This document shows positions 44,154-51,862 of a stretch of 64,000 bases of DNA, piece by piece. The first letter of the stretch is position 1, and each line of letters begins with the position of its first letter. The DNA is from an uncultured Campylobacter sp. (lineage in GTDB: Bacteria > Campylobacterota > Campylobacteria > Campylobacterales > Campylobacteraceae). The DNA is taken from contig CAKVDW010000004.1 of assembly GCA_934728065.1 (NCBI GenBank), positions 1 to 64,000 of the forward strand, written 5' to 3'. A program made the position numbers and the translations under genes. A model generated the notes under the pieces. That model was given only the letters and a program-made list of their open reading frames with translations, did not search any database and was not told the DNA's origin.

Positions 44154-45336
44154 TATCAACTCTATTTAAAAAACGGTTGCCATTGCTTTTTATAGAGTCA
44201 AAGAGTATTGAAAGCATATCCAAATCCTGTTGATTTTTTAGTATATCTTTAAGAGTAAAAAACCCAATGTCCTTATAAATCTCGCTTTTACTTTTCACTT
44301 GAATGGGAGTAAAAGCAGATTTCTCTTCTTCATTTTGACTGGCATTTTGCATAAAGTTTGCTCTATTAAAATTGCTTTCTTCTTTCCATTTAGCCTTTCT
44401 TTTATCTGATATTTCTTTAAGCTTAAGCCATTTGTCCTTAAATTCATCTATACTTAAATTTGAATTTAACAAATCCATTTTTTCAAACAAAGCCGCTTCA
44501 GCTGGATTTTGCTCCATAAATTCCTCAAGTTGTCTTAAAGTGCTTGCATTTATGCCCTCATCAAATCCTTGAAGTTTGCCCCAAATAGTCGTTTGCCCTT
44601 CTCTAATGGCAAAATTTACATTCCTACCAACAATAAAAGCCATAAAAACACCGCCCTTATCAATAAAACCATCAGCATTTATGTATTTATCGCCTCCAAT
44701 CTTATCTAGGGCATATTTAAATTCCTCATTGAAATTTTCACCTGCTAAAAGATCAAAGCTTGTTGTTTTAATAATATCCTCACTTGGTGAGCGGTTTGCA
44801 AGTGCTTGATTTACATAGTCTTTATATTCTTGCTCATCAAGTGTGTAGGTTTTGATGACATTTAAGCTCTTTTTGTCTAAATCATAAGCCTGAGGCAAAC
44901 TCGCTAAATCCTCTTGCGTAAAACTTTGCTTTGATGCGAGTTTGTCATTTAAAAGCTGTGAAAAAATCTTAAAGCCATTTTTAAAAGTTTGAGCTATGTC
45001 TATATTTGAATATCCACTAAATGAACTTGTTTGAGCATTTATATACTTTTGCACACTTGTAGAATGGATTTTATAATCTTGTGGAATTTTAGCTGCTTTG
45101 TTAAATTCCTCTGTAAAATAGCCCTCTTTATCGACCTTATAGCCTAAAATTTCATTTACAGCCTTGCTTTTGTTTTTAATTGAGTTTTTGTTTAAAGAAC
45201 TTTGAGTTGAATTTTCAATCTTGCTATTTGATGAATTTGTTATTTTATTTAAATTTTCAGTGTTTTGAGAATTTTTAAAAACTAAAAAATTATTACTTGT
45301 ATTATTATTTGAATAAGAATTGATTAAATTTAACAT
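44143..45336 (-). CDS. Flagellar-coexpressed-type hypothetical protein (paralogue 1)
   Basis: A 397-residue Asn/Ser/Lys-rich soluble protein without a signal peptide. The first 60 residues are low complexity (N/S/T). A conserved block begins Y-K-V-D-K-E-G-Y-F-T-E-E-F-N and is identical to that of the neighbour 45419-46402. Then come a helical region, a G-x-F-I-D-K-G-G-type segment shared with the neighbour, and a C-terminal tail R-V-D-I-R-A. A sigma28-like -10 lies 37 bp upstream. The pattern (flagellar promoter, no Sec signal, disordered N-terminus) suggests a product exported with or coexpressed with flagella. Function unknown. Confidence 0.65.
   Translation of the reverse strand: MLNLINSYSNNNTSNNFLVFKNSQNTENLNKITNSSNSKIENSTQSSLNKNSIKNKSKAVNEILGYKVDKEGYFTEEFNKAAKIPQDYKIHSTSVQKYINAQTSSFSGYSNIDIAQTFKNGFKIFSQLLNDKLASKQSFTQEDLASLPQAYDLDKKSLNVIKTYTLDEQEYKDYVNQALANRSPSEDIIKTTSFDLLAGENFNEEFKYALDKIGGDKYINADGFIDKGGVFMAFIVGRNVNFAIREGQTTIWGKLQGFDEGINASTLRQLEEFMEQNPAEAALFEKMDLLNSNLSIDEFKDKWLKLKEISDKRKAKWKEESNFNRANFMQNASQNEEEKSAFTPIQVKSKSEIYKDIGFFTLKDILKNQQDLDMLSILFDSIKSNGNRFLNRVDIRA
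45060..45149. repeat. 90-bp direct repeat, copy 1
   Basis: Identical over 90 bp to 46177-46266, while bases on both sides diverge. It encodes the G-Y-K-V-D-K-E-G-Y-F-T block of the paralogue at 44143-45336. Confidence 0.9.
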
Positions 45337-45372
45337 TTTATTTTACCCTCAAATCTCTTTAGCGTTTATGTT

Positions 45373-45380
45373 ATATCGGC
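45373..45380 (-). promoter_or_regulatory. Sigma28-like -10 (GCCGATAT) upstream of paralogue 1
   Basis: GCCGATAT on the minus strand, 37 bp before the ATG at 45336. No TAAAG -35 at the 11-bp distance, so the match is to the -10 only. Same -10 as at 57838-57845. Confidence 0.5.
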
Positions 45381-45418
45381 AAATAAGAAAAATGAGTGAA
45401 TAAGAATTTAGAATTTAA

Positions 45419-46402
45419 TCACGCCTTTATATCAATTTTTCTTTTCTTAGCCTTTTGAGCCATTTTTTTGTTAAGTTTTTGCAATTCTTCAAGCATAGAT
45501 TGTATAGGGTCTTTGAAATTAAACCATTCGTCATTGTCATTTTTTGAACTGTCTGTGCCAAAAGATTTTTCTGCCATTTCAGCAAATTGCTGATTAACTA
45601 TGGATAAATTTGCAAGCCCTTGTTCATAACTTAAAGTTTTATCGTATCCTGTTGCCTTACCCCAAGCAGTTGTCTCGCCCTCTATGGCGTGAAGATTTGA
45701 ATTTAACACAGCGATTAAAAGTCCGCCTTTTGTAACAGAACCGTCTTTGCCCATATATTTTTCCGCTGTGCTATCCCAAAATACTCCACTCATCACACTT
45801 TCTTTGCCTGCATTATGATTGTCAAAAATATTAGTTACAGGTTTATCATAAGAAAAGTTAAAAAATAAGCTGTTTATGCTCTCTCTGTTTTCTGCTGCTT
45901 TTTTATCATTGTATCCTTGCATTGCATTGTATAATTCATCACTTGTATCATAAATCTTAAAAACCTCCAAGCTTTGAATGCTATACTCATAACCTTGCGG
46001 AAATTGCGCTATCTCGTCTCTTGTAAAGCTATCTTTTGAGTTTAAAATATCCTCACCTACAACTTGTGAAAGGATTTTGTAGGCACTGCCCATAGTTTTG
46101 GCTATATCTACACTATCAAATGTTCTAAAAAAATTATCCTTGTTTGTTTTTACTCTAACCAAGCTTTCCATAGTGCTAGAATGGATTTTATAATCTTGTG
46201 GAATTTTAGCTGCTTTGTTAAATTCCTCTGTAAAATAGCCCTCTTTATCGACCTTATAGCCTAAAACTTCATTAGCCACATTTGAGCTTTTAGAATTTGA
46301 ATTTGTGGAAGTTGTTGAATTTGAATTTGTTTGTTCTCTTGTTGAAAGTTTAAAATTTAAAAAGAAATTGTCATAGCTTGTGTTATTGTTAAAATTTATC
46401 AT
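45419..46402 (-). CDS. Flagellar-coexpressed-type hypothetical protein (paralogue 2)
   Basis: A 327-residue paralogue of the adjacent gene. It has an Asn/Ser/Thr-rich N-terminus, the same Y-K-V-D-K-E-G-Y-F-T-E-E-F-N block at about residues 48-75, a D-G-S-V-T-K-G-G-L segment near 220-230, and a Lys-rich C-terminus ending K-I-D-I-K-A. No Sec signal or TM helix. AGGAG precedes the ATG. A perfect sigma54 promoter lies 44 bp upstream, while paralogue 1 has a sigma28-like box, so the two would be made at different stages of flagellar assembly. Function unknown. Confidence 0.7.
   Translation of the reverse strand: MINFNNNTSYDNFFLNFKLSTREQTNSNSTTSTNSNSKSSNVANEVLGYKVDKEGYFTEEFNKAAKIPQDYKIHSSTMESLVRVKTNKDNFFRTFDSVDIAKTMGSAYKILSQVVGEDILNSKDSFTRDEIAQFPQGYEYSIQSLEVFKIYDTSDELYNAMQGYNDKKAAENRESINSLFFNFSYDKPVTNIFDNHNAGKESVMSGVFWDSTAEKYMGKDGSVTKGGLLIAVLNSNLHAIEGETTAWGKATGYDKTLSYEQGLANLSIVNQQFAEMAEKSFGTDSSKNDNDEWFNFKDPIQSMLEELQKLNKKMAQKAKKRKIDIKA
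46177..46266. repeat. 90-bp direct repeat, copy 2
   Basis: Second copy of the 90-bp identical block (see 45060-45149), inside the gene 45419-46402. Confidence 0.9.
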
Positions 46403-46445
46403 AGAATCTCCTTAATGAATTTCTTAATTTTACAAAATATAAAGA

Positions 46446-46460
46446 GCAAGAAGTGTGCCA
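46446..46460 (-). promoter_or_regulatory. Sigma54 promoter of paralogue 2
   Basis: TGGCAC-ACTTC-TTGC on the minus strand: exact -24 GG and -12 GC, 10 bp apart. The predicted start point is about 30 bases before the ATG at 46402. In Campylobacter sigma54 drives middle flagellar genes. Confidence 0.85.
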
Positions 46461-46465
46461 ACTTT

Positions 46466-46490
46466 ATAAGCCCTATTAATAAGGGCTTAT
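46466..46490. terminator. Hairpin ATAAGCCCT/AGGGCTTAT upstream of nikY
   Basis: A perfect 9-bp stem with a 7-nt loop, next to the sigma54 promoter. The core AAGCCC/GGGCTT is the same as in the hairpin behind nikZ (44135-44153), so similar hairpins bracket the two inserted genes. Confidence 0.55.
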
Positions 46491-46552
46491 ACTGAGTTAA
46501 AACCTGTTAATCAAATTATTTAATTTCACAAAGTTTAGCATAAAAATTTTAT

Positions 46553-46595
46553 CCCCCATAGGGGCTTACAAAAAAATTTTTTTTGCCTTATAATG
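46553..46595 (+). promoter_or_regulatory. Terminator/promoter element B upstream of nikY
   Basis: CCCC-ATA-GGGG, CTTACAAAAAA, a T tract and TATAAT (46589-46594), aligning with element A before nikZ over about 40 bp. It should give nikYXWV a separate promoter. Confidence 0.55.
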
Positions 46596-46619
46596 ATGAT
46601 TTACATTAAGGACTTGTCT

Positions 46620-47570
46620 TTGTTTATATTTATTTTAAAGCGTTTGTTTTGGCTTGTAATTTTGCTTTTAGCACTTTCTTATGTGTGCTTTGCGGCAATA
46701 CACTTTAGCAAGGGCAGTGTTGTTTATGCTAAAAGTCCGCAAGGATTAAGCGATGAGCTAACAGCGCAAATTGAATCAAATTTAAATTTAGACAAACCAC
46801 TAAACGAGCAGTATTTAAGCTGGCTCAAAGGGGTGATGAGTGGCGATTTTGGTAACTCTTTAATCACGGGCGAAAGCGTCAATGAAATCATCAGTGAGCG
46901 TTTGCCGCTCACGCTCACGCTTGGCGGGCTTGCTTTGCTGGTGCTGTTTTTTTTAAGTCTTTTTTTGGCTCTTATTAGCATCGTTTATAAGGACAAATTT
47001 ATCGACAAAGCCTTAAATTTCATCTCTATGGGCTTTGTTGCTACGCCCACTTTTGCGCTTTGTTTATTGCTTATCTTGTTTTTTAGTGTGTATTTAGGCA
47101 TTTTGCCTAGTTCTGGTGTTGCTGATATAGGCTTTGAGGATATTTTTTTAAATCGCCTTACCCATCTTATCTTGCCTGTAAGTGCTTTGGTGTTAGTGCA
47201 GCTTGGAATATATTTGCGTATTTTTAGGACGATTTTACTTGACAGCCTCAATCAAAACTTCATAGAAGTAGCCTTTGCTAGAGGCTTAAGCACAAAAAGA
47301 ATTTATTTTCATCTTGTATTAAAACACGCCTTGCCTCCTATACTTACATATTTTGCAGCAAATTCAGTATCCTTTTTGATGAATACTTATGTAGTTGAAA
47401 CAGTTTTTACTTACGGCGGAGTTGGAAATTTGGTTGTTGAGAGCATTCTTTTTAAGAACTATCCTGTTATTTTGGCGATTATAGTTTTAAGCGTGATAGC
47501 CGTAGTGGTTTTTAATCTTATTGCTGAACTGAGCGCAAATATCCTTGATACAAGGAAAGCTTATGCTTAA
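46620..47570 (+). CDS. nikY: Nickel/peptide ABC transporter permease NikY-like
   Basis: A 316-residue DppB-type permease. TM1 is at the N-terminus. The classic first-permease features follow (D-K-P-L-N-E-Q-Y-L-S-W-L, then G-D-F-G-N-S), and the EAA-type loop is E-V-A-F-A-R-G-L-S-T-K-R-I-Y-F-H-L-V-L-K-H-A-L-P, given in part. The frame is open from ATG 46593, but that ATG overlaps the TATAAT. TTG 46620 has AAGGA seven bases before it and begins the amphipathic start of TM1, so it is preferred. It overlaps nikX. Confidence 0.83.
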   Translation: MFIFILKRLFWLVILLLALSYVCFAAIHFSKGSVVYAKSPQGLSDELTAQIESNLNLDKPLNEQYLSWLKGVMSGDFGNSLITGESVNEIISERLPLTLTLGGLALLVLFFLSLFLALISIVYKDKFIDKALNFISMGFVATPTFALCLLLILFFSVYLGILPSSGVADIGFEDIFLNRLTHLILPVSALVLVQLGIYLRIFRTILLDSLNQNFIEVAFARGLSTKRIYFHLVLKHALPPILTYFAANSVSFLMNTYVVETVFTYGGVGNLVVESILFKNYPVILAIIVLSVIAVVVFNLIAELSANILDTRKAYA

Positions 47571-48354
47571 AAAAATTTTACTTTTTGCCCCACTGTTATT
47601 TTGCGTGCTTTTTGCTGTCTTTGTGCCGCTTGTAAGCCCTTATCCTGCAACTTTTAGTGAGCTTACAAGTGCTAAAATAGCTCCAAATTCCACGCATTTT
47701 TTTGGCACGACCTTGCTGGGACGCGATTTATTCACACAAATTGCTTATGGCTTACGCGTTTCGCTTTTTGTGGGCTTTATTTCAGCCTTTATAAGCATTG
47801 TTTTAAGCGTTGTGTTTGTGTTTATAGCACGGTGCTTTTTTTATAGCTTTTTTATACGAAGTTTAGATGCTATTTTAGCTTGTCCTAGTTTGCTTTTGGT
47901 AATGTTTTTTCAAAGTTTTTTAGGTGGGGACTTACTTACAATGTCTTTTATACTAGCTTTAGGACATTTTGCATCTATTGCAAAACTCCTTGATAGCGAG
48001 CTGAATTCCTTGATGAAAAGCGAGTTTTACCTGTGTTCTCTCGCACTTGGAAGCTCTAAAATAAAAGCATTTTACAAGGATTTGCTGCCAGCTTGTGTGA
48101 ATTTGTTTTTGGTGTTTTTTATCCTTAACATAGCTCACGCCATTTCACACGAAGCAACCTTGAGCTTTTTTGGTTTGGGGGTGAGTTTAGATGAGGTGAG
48201 CTTGGGACGGCTTTTGGACGAGGGCGCAAAGGCTGTTTTAATAGGAGCTTGGTGGCTTATCATCTTTCCTGTGGTATTTTTGCTCGCACTCATCTTGCCA
48301 TTACTTACCATTGCTTCAAATTTGCAGGGTAATTTGGGGGTTAAAATTGATTAA
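47563..48354 (+). CDS. nikX: Nickel/peptide ABC transporter permease NikX-like
   Basis: A 263-residue DppC-type permease, with about five to six TM segments. The family motif F-G-T-T-L-L-G-R-D-L-F-T is near residue 45. The EAA loop includes L-A-L-G-S-S-K-I-K-A-F-Y, and E-A-T-L-S-F-F-G-L-G-V follows. ATG 47563 has AAGGA and overlaps the nikY end by 8 bp. Pairs with NikY to form the membrane channel. Confidence 0.83.
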   Translation: MLKKILLFAPLLFCVLFAVFVPLVSPYPATFSELTSAKIAPNSTHFFGTTLLGRDLFTQIAYGLRVSLFVGFISAFISIVLSVVFVFIARCFFYSFFIRSLDAILACPSLLLVMFFQSFLGGDLLTMSFILALGHFASIAKLLDSELNSLMKSEFYLCSLALGSSKIKAFYKDLLPACVNLFLVFFILNIAHAISHEATLSFFGLGVSLDEVSLGRLLDEGAKAVLIGAWWLIIFPVVFLLALILPLLTIASNLQGNLGVKID

Positions 48355-49120
48355 AGTAAGAAATTTAAATTTAAAACTCAACGAACACAAGCTTTTAGAC
48401 AGTATTAGCCTTGAACTTCGTCCAAAAAGCGCGCTTGGTGTGCTTGGCAAAAGTGGAGCGGGCAAAAGTTTGCTTGCTAAAAGTTTGCTTTGCCTTGTTG
48501 GTAAAAACTTTGCTTTAAGTGCTGATGAGTTAAGCGTAGCGGGCTTTTCACCACTAAACCTTGACAAAAACGCCTTGCGAACTTTAAGAACAAAAGTAGG
48601 CTTTATCTTTCAAGATGCAAGGGCGAGCTTTCACCCTATGTTTAATATGGGCGACATTTTTGAAATGCACCTGAAAGAACATAGCAAATTTGGCAAAAAA
48701 GAGCGCAAAAATTTAGCTTTTAGCTGGCTTGAACGCTTGGGCTTTGATGATATGGAGCTTTTGTGGCACTCTTACACTCATCAATTAAGCGCTGGTATGG
48801 CTATGCGTGCGCAAGTGGCTTTGGCTTTGAGCCTTGGCGCACAAATCTTACTTTGTGATGAAATCACAAGCTCGCTTGATGAAAAAAACGCGCAAAATAT
48901 CACAGACATTTTCAAAGAGCTAAAAAAAGAAAAAAGCCTAGTGCTTATCTCGCACGAGCTGGATTTTGTAAGAGCTTTAAGCGATGAAATCATCGTGCTT
49001 GAAAGGGGACAAATCACCGAAAAAGCTAACGCAAAAGACTTTTTTAGCGCGCCAAAAAGTAGCTATGGCAAAGAACTTTTGCGTTTATACAAGGATAACA
49101 ATGCTTTTAAAAGTGCATAA
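48347..49120 (+). CDS. nikW: Nickel/peptide ABC transporter ATPase NikW-like
   Basis: A 257-residue DppD-type ATPase. Walker A is G-K-S-G-A-G-K-S-L. The signature is L-S-A-G-M-A-M-R, Walker B L-L-C-D-E-I and the switch His V-L-I-S-H-E. It lacks the C-terminal iron-sulfur/oligopeptide extension of larger DppD proteins. The start is TTG 48347 after a G5 run acting as ribosome-binding site; an upstream TTG-initiated frame has none. It overlaps nikX by 8 bp and nikV by 20 bp. Confidence 0.8.
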   Translation: MIKVRNLNLKLNEHKLLDSISLELRPKSALGVLGKSGAGKSLLAKSLLCLVGKNFALSADELSVAGFSPLNLDKNALRTLRTKVGFIFQDARASFHPMFNMGDIFEMHLKEHSKFGKKERKNLAFSWLERLGFDDMELLWHSYTHQLSAGMAMRAQVALALSLGAQILLCDEITSSLDEKNAQNITDIFKELKKEKSLVLISHELDFVRALSDEIIVLERGQITEKANAKDFFSAPKSSYGKELLRLYKDNNAFKSA

Positions 49121-49793
49121 ACTTGCTAAATTCTATGAATTTAAACGCCATTTATACCTTAAAAGTGAGCAAAAAGCGGTGTTTGAAAATGTGAACTTTG
49201 AGTTAAATTTGGGCGAAAATTTACTGCTTTGTGGGCAAAGTGGTTGTGGCAAAAGCACACTTGGCAAAATCATCGCAATGCTTGAAAAAGCAAGCTCTGG
49301 GGAAGTTTTTTTTGAAGAAAAGCTCATTTTAAACCTAAAATTTAAGGAACAAAGGCGTTTAAGAAAGGAAATTTCTTATGTTTTTCAAGAGCAAAAACTT
49401 GCCCTAAACCCTTACAAAAAGGTGCTTGACTTGCTTTGTGTGGGAAGTGAGAATTTTGGCTTAAAATTTGACTTAAACGAAGCAAAAAGGCTTTTTGAGG
49501 ACTTTGAACTTGATTTTAGCCTTACAAAGCTCAAACCAAAAGAGCTGAGCACAGGACAAGCTCAAAGGATAGGGCTGATTAGAGCCTTGCTTTTACGCCC
49601 AAAGTTGCTGATTTTAGATGAAATCACCGCCCCGCTTGATTTAAGCGCAAGTGGCAAAATCCTTTCTCATCTTTTAAATATCCAAAAAAAGCAAGACATA
49701 AGCTATATTTTCATTTCTCATCAAGAAAAATTAATGCGTTCATTTTGCAACAAAGAACTTAAACTAAGCTTTAATACAGCAAAATTTCAGTAA
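49101..49793 (+). CDS. nikV: Nickel/peptide ABC transporter ATPase NikV-like
   Basis: A 230-residue DppF-type ATPase. Walker A is C-G-Q-S-G-C-G-K-S-T-L, the signature L-S-T-G-Q-A-Q-R, Walker B L-L-I-L-D-E-I and the switch His F-I-S-H-Q. ATG 49101 follows AAGGA and lies inside the end of nikW, so the two ATPases are co-translated. Last gene of the nik operon; no nuo genes follow, unlike C. jejuni. Confidence 0.82.
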   Translation: MLLKVHKLAKFYEFKRHLYLKSEQKAVFENVNFELNLGENLLLCGQSGCGKSTLGKIIAMLEKASSGEVFFEEKLILNLKFKEQRRLRKEISYVFQEQKLALNPYKKVLDLLCVGSENFGLKFDLNEAKRLFEDFELDFSLTKLKPKELSTGQAQRIGLIRALLLRPKLLILDEITAPLDLSASGKILSHLLNIQKKQDISYIFISHQEKLMRSFCNKELKLSFNTAKFQ

Positions 49794-49818
49794 AATACCC
49801 AAATTTAAAAGGGAAAAA

Positions 49819-50523
49819 ATGAAAACAACAAGCTATGAAAAAGGCAAAAACGCCCTGTGTTTGCTTGATATGCCAAGCCTTAGAGCAAATGCACTTTGTG
49901 CTAAACTTGACGGCTCAAAAAATGTCAATATCTCTTGCCTTGAAGATGTTAAATTTAACGCAAAGCCCTATAAATGCGAAATCGGCTCAGCCCCTTTTGT
50001 GCTAGCACTCTTAGCAAAGCTCGCCGATGAGAGCAAGTTTGGAGCTTTGGACGAGGGTTTTTTGAGCGCAGAGTCTTGTCTTGGCGAGGAAGAAGCGCGT
50101 GAAATTTTGGAGTTTTTAATAGGGGCTGAGTTTTTGATTTTCGATAAAGCCTTGCTTTCGCATAAGGATTTTTCAAATATCGCTTATTTTATGGGCTTTT
50201 TGTGCGAAAAATTTGCCCTAAAACTTGTTTGTAGCGATGAAAGCATAAGTGAAATAAACACAAGCGCATTAAGCGAGCTGCAAGAGCTTGAAAACTTTGA
50301 CGGGCTAGTGCTTTGCCGCGCAGATGAGCCAAATTTACGCTGCTCAAAGCAGTTTTTACAAGTTGCAAAGGTGCAAAATGGCGATGAAGTGAGCGTAAAA
50401 AGTGCCATTTTCACGCAAAGGGCAAAAATTCAGCTTGATGAGAATTTACAAGGCACGGTGGGCTTTTTAAACTTTGCTTTAAAGGGCTATGACTTTGTTA
50501 AAATTAGCTTAAAAAAGGCGTAA
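49819..50523 (+). CDS. Hypothetical cytoplasmic protein
   Basis: A 234-residue acidic, Leu/Ala/Glu-rich soluble protein without signal peptide or TM helix. The C-terminal 60 residues have a beta-rich pattern (V-K-S-A-I-F-T-Q-R-A-K-I-Q-L-D-E-N-L-Q-G-T-V-G-F) that distantly recalls the C-terminal beta domain of molybdopterin/NuoG-type proteins. I do not consider this sufficient for a call. GGGA precedes the ATG. It is 1 bp upstream of rmuC, so it is probably the head of rmuC-nnr-purN. Confidence 0.5.
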   Translation: MKTTSYEKGKNALCLLDMPSLRANALCAKLDGSKNVNISCLEDVKFNAKPYKCEIGSAPFVLALLAKLADESKFGALDEGFLSAESCLGEEEAREILEFLIGAEFLIFDKALLSHKDFSNIAYFMGFLCEKFALKLVCSDESISEINTSALSELQELENFDGLVLCRADEPNLRCSKQFLQVAKVQNGDEVSVKSAIFTQRAKIQLDENLQGTVGFLNFALKGYDFVKISLKKA

Positions 50524-50524
50524 A

Positions 50525-51862
50525 ATGTGGATTTTATATGCTTTGCTTTGCGTGAGTGTAGTTATAATCCTTTGTCTTGCCTTTATGCTTAAAACGCGGG
50601 CGGGTTTAAATAAATTTTTAAACGAACAATTAACCACAAAGATGATAGAAAAGGCAAATTTTAGCGCAAAATGCGAGGAAAAAGACGCTTTAATCACCCA
50701 AATGAAAGCAGATTTTAGCGAAGAAAAACAAAGCTTAAAAAACGAATATCAAGCGAATTTAACTCAACTTGAAGCCAAATACAAGCTGAATTTAGATGAG
50801 CTAAAAAAAGAACTTGCTGCGAATTTAGCCAAGCAAAATGAGCATTTTTTGCTGCAAAATAAAGAAATGCTGAGCGATGAGGGCAAAAAAATGCTTGATG
50901 AGATTTTTGCTCCTGTGAAAAAAAGCGTGAAAGAATACAGCGAAAAACTCGCTACAAACGAAACAGCCTTGCAAACAAATATCAAAAATATGTTTTCTTT
51001 CAGCCAAGAAATCGGTAAAAAAGCCGATGAGTTAGCGCGAATTTTAAAAGGCGATAAAAAAATTCGGGGCAATTTCGCAGAACTTCAACTCAAAAATGTT
51101 TTAGAACATAGCGGGCTAAAATTTGGCGAGCAGTATAAACTCCAAGAGCATTTTACGGATAATGGCAAGGGCTATTTCCCAGATGCTGTGGTGTATTTGG
51201 ATAAGCAAAAAAGTATCATTATAGATGCTAAATTTTCTTTACCAAATGACTTTGATTTTGAAGAAAACAGCCAAGATTTATGCAGGCAAATTTGCCAGAA
51301 TTTAAAAGCTCGCATTGATGAGCTGGCTCGTAAGCCTTATGCGAACTTTGAAGCGCACACTTATGACTTTGTTTTGCTTTTTATTCCTTATCAAAACATA
51401 CTTGATTTAGCCCTTGAATTTGAGCCAAATTTGTATCAAAACGCTTATAAAAAAAAGATTTATCTTACCACTCCGCACACGCTTTTTATGGCTCTAAACA
51501 CCATAAACATTTCGTGGAGGCACATACAAAGCGATGAAAACATACTCAAAGCCTTTGAGGAACTTGGCAAATTTTATGATAAATTTGCAAGCATTTTAGA
51601 AACTTTTGAGAGCATAAAAAGAAACACAAATTCACTTCTTAGCAATGTCGATAAAATGCAAGGTCAAATGAGTGGGCGTGGGGGCTTAATTTTACGCGTA
51701 GAAAAATTAAAAGAACTTGGCATAAAAACGAACAAACAAATTGAGAAAAAAAGTCAAGAAAATTTGCTTGAATTTGAGGGCGAAAACATAAATTTAAACG
51801 CTAGTGAGAGTGAAAATTTGTTTAGTTTAAATCAACAAAAAAACGGAGAAAATGAGCAATGA
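50525..51862 (+). CDS. rmuC: DNA recombination protein RmuC
   Basis: A 445-residue protein. N-terminal TM helix (residues 3-22), then a long coiled coil (about 40-120), then the RmuC nuclease-like domain. The domain shows L-K-G-D-K-K-I-R-G-N-F-A-E and Y-F-P-D-A-V-V, then I-I-I-D-A-K-F-S-L-P, with Asp and Lys of a PD-(D/E)xK-type site. It limits inversion at short inverted repeats in E. coli. Stop overlaps the nnr start (ATGA). Confidence 0.92.
   Translation: MWILYALLCVSVVIILCLAFMLKTRAGLNKFLNEQLTTKMIEKANFSAKCEEKDALITQMKADFSEEKQSLKNEYQANLTQLEAKYKLNLDELKKELAANLAKQNEHFLLQNKEMLSDEGKKMLDEIFAPVKKSVKEYSEKLATNETALQTNIKNMFSFSQEIGKKADELARILKGDKKIRGNFAELQLKNVLEHSGLKFGEQYKLQEHFTDNGKGYFPDAVVYLDKQKSIIIDAKFSLPNDFDFEENSQDLCRQICQNLKARIDELARKPYANFEAHTYDFVLLFIPYQNILDLALEFEPNLYQNAYKKKIYLTTPHTLFMALNTINISWRHIQSDENILKAFEELGKFYDKFASILETFESIKRNTNSLLSNVDKMQGQMSGRGGLILRVEKLKELGIKTNKQIEKKSQENLLEFEGENINLNASESENLFSLNQQKNGENEQ

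Noticed and set aside
45060..46266. CRISPR-like repeat
   Set aside because: Only two copies, 90 bp long and coding; no spacers or cas genes.
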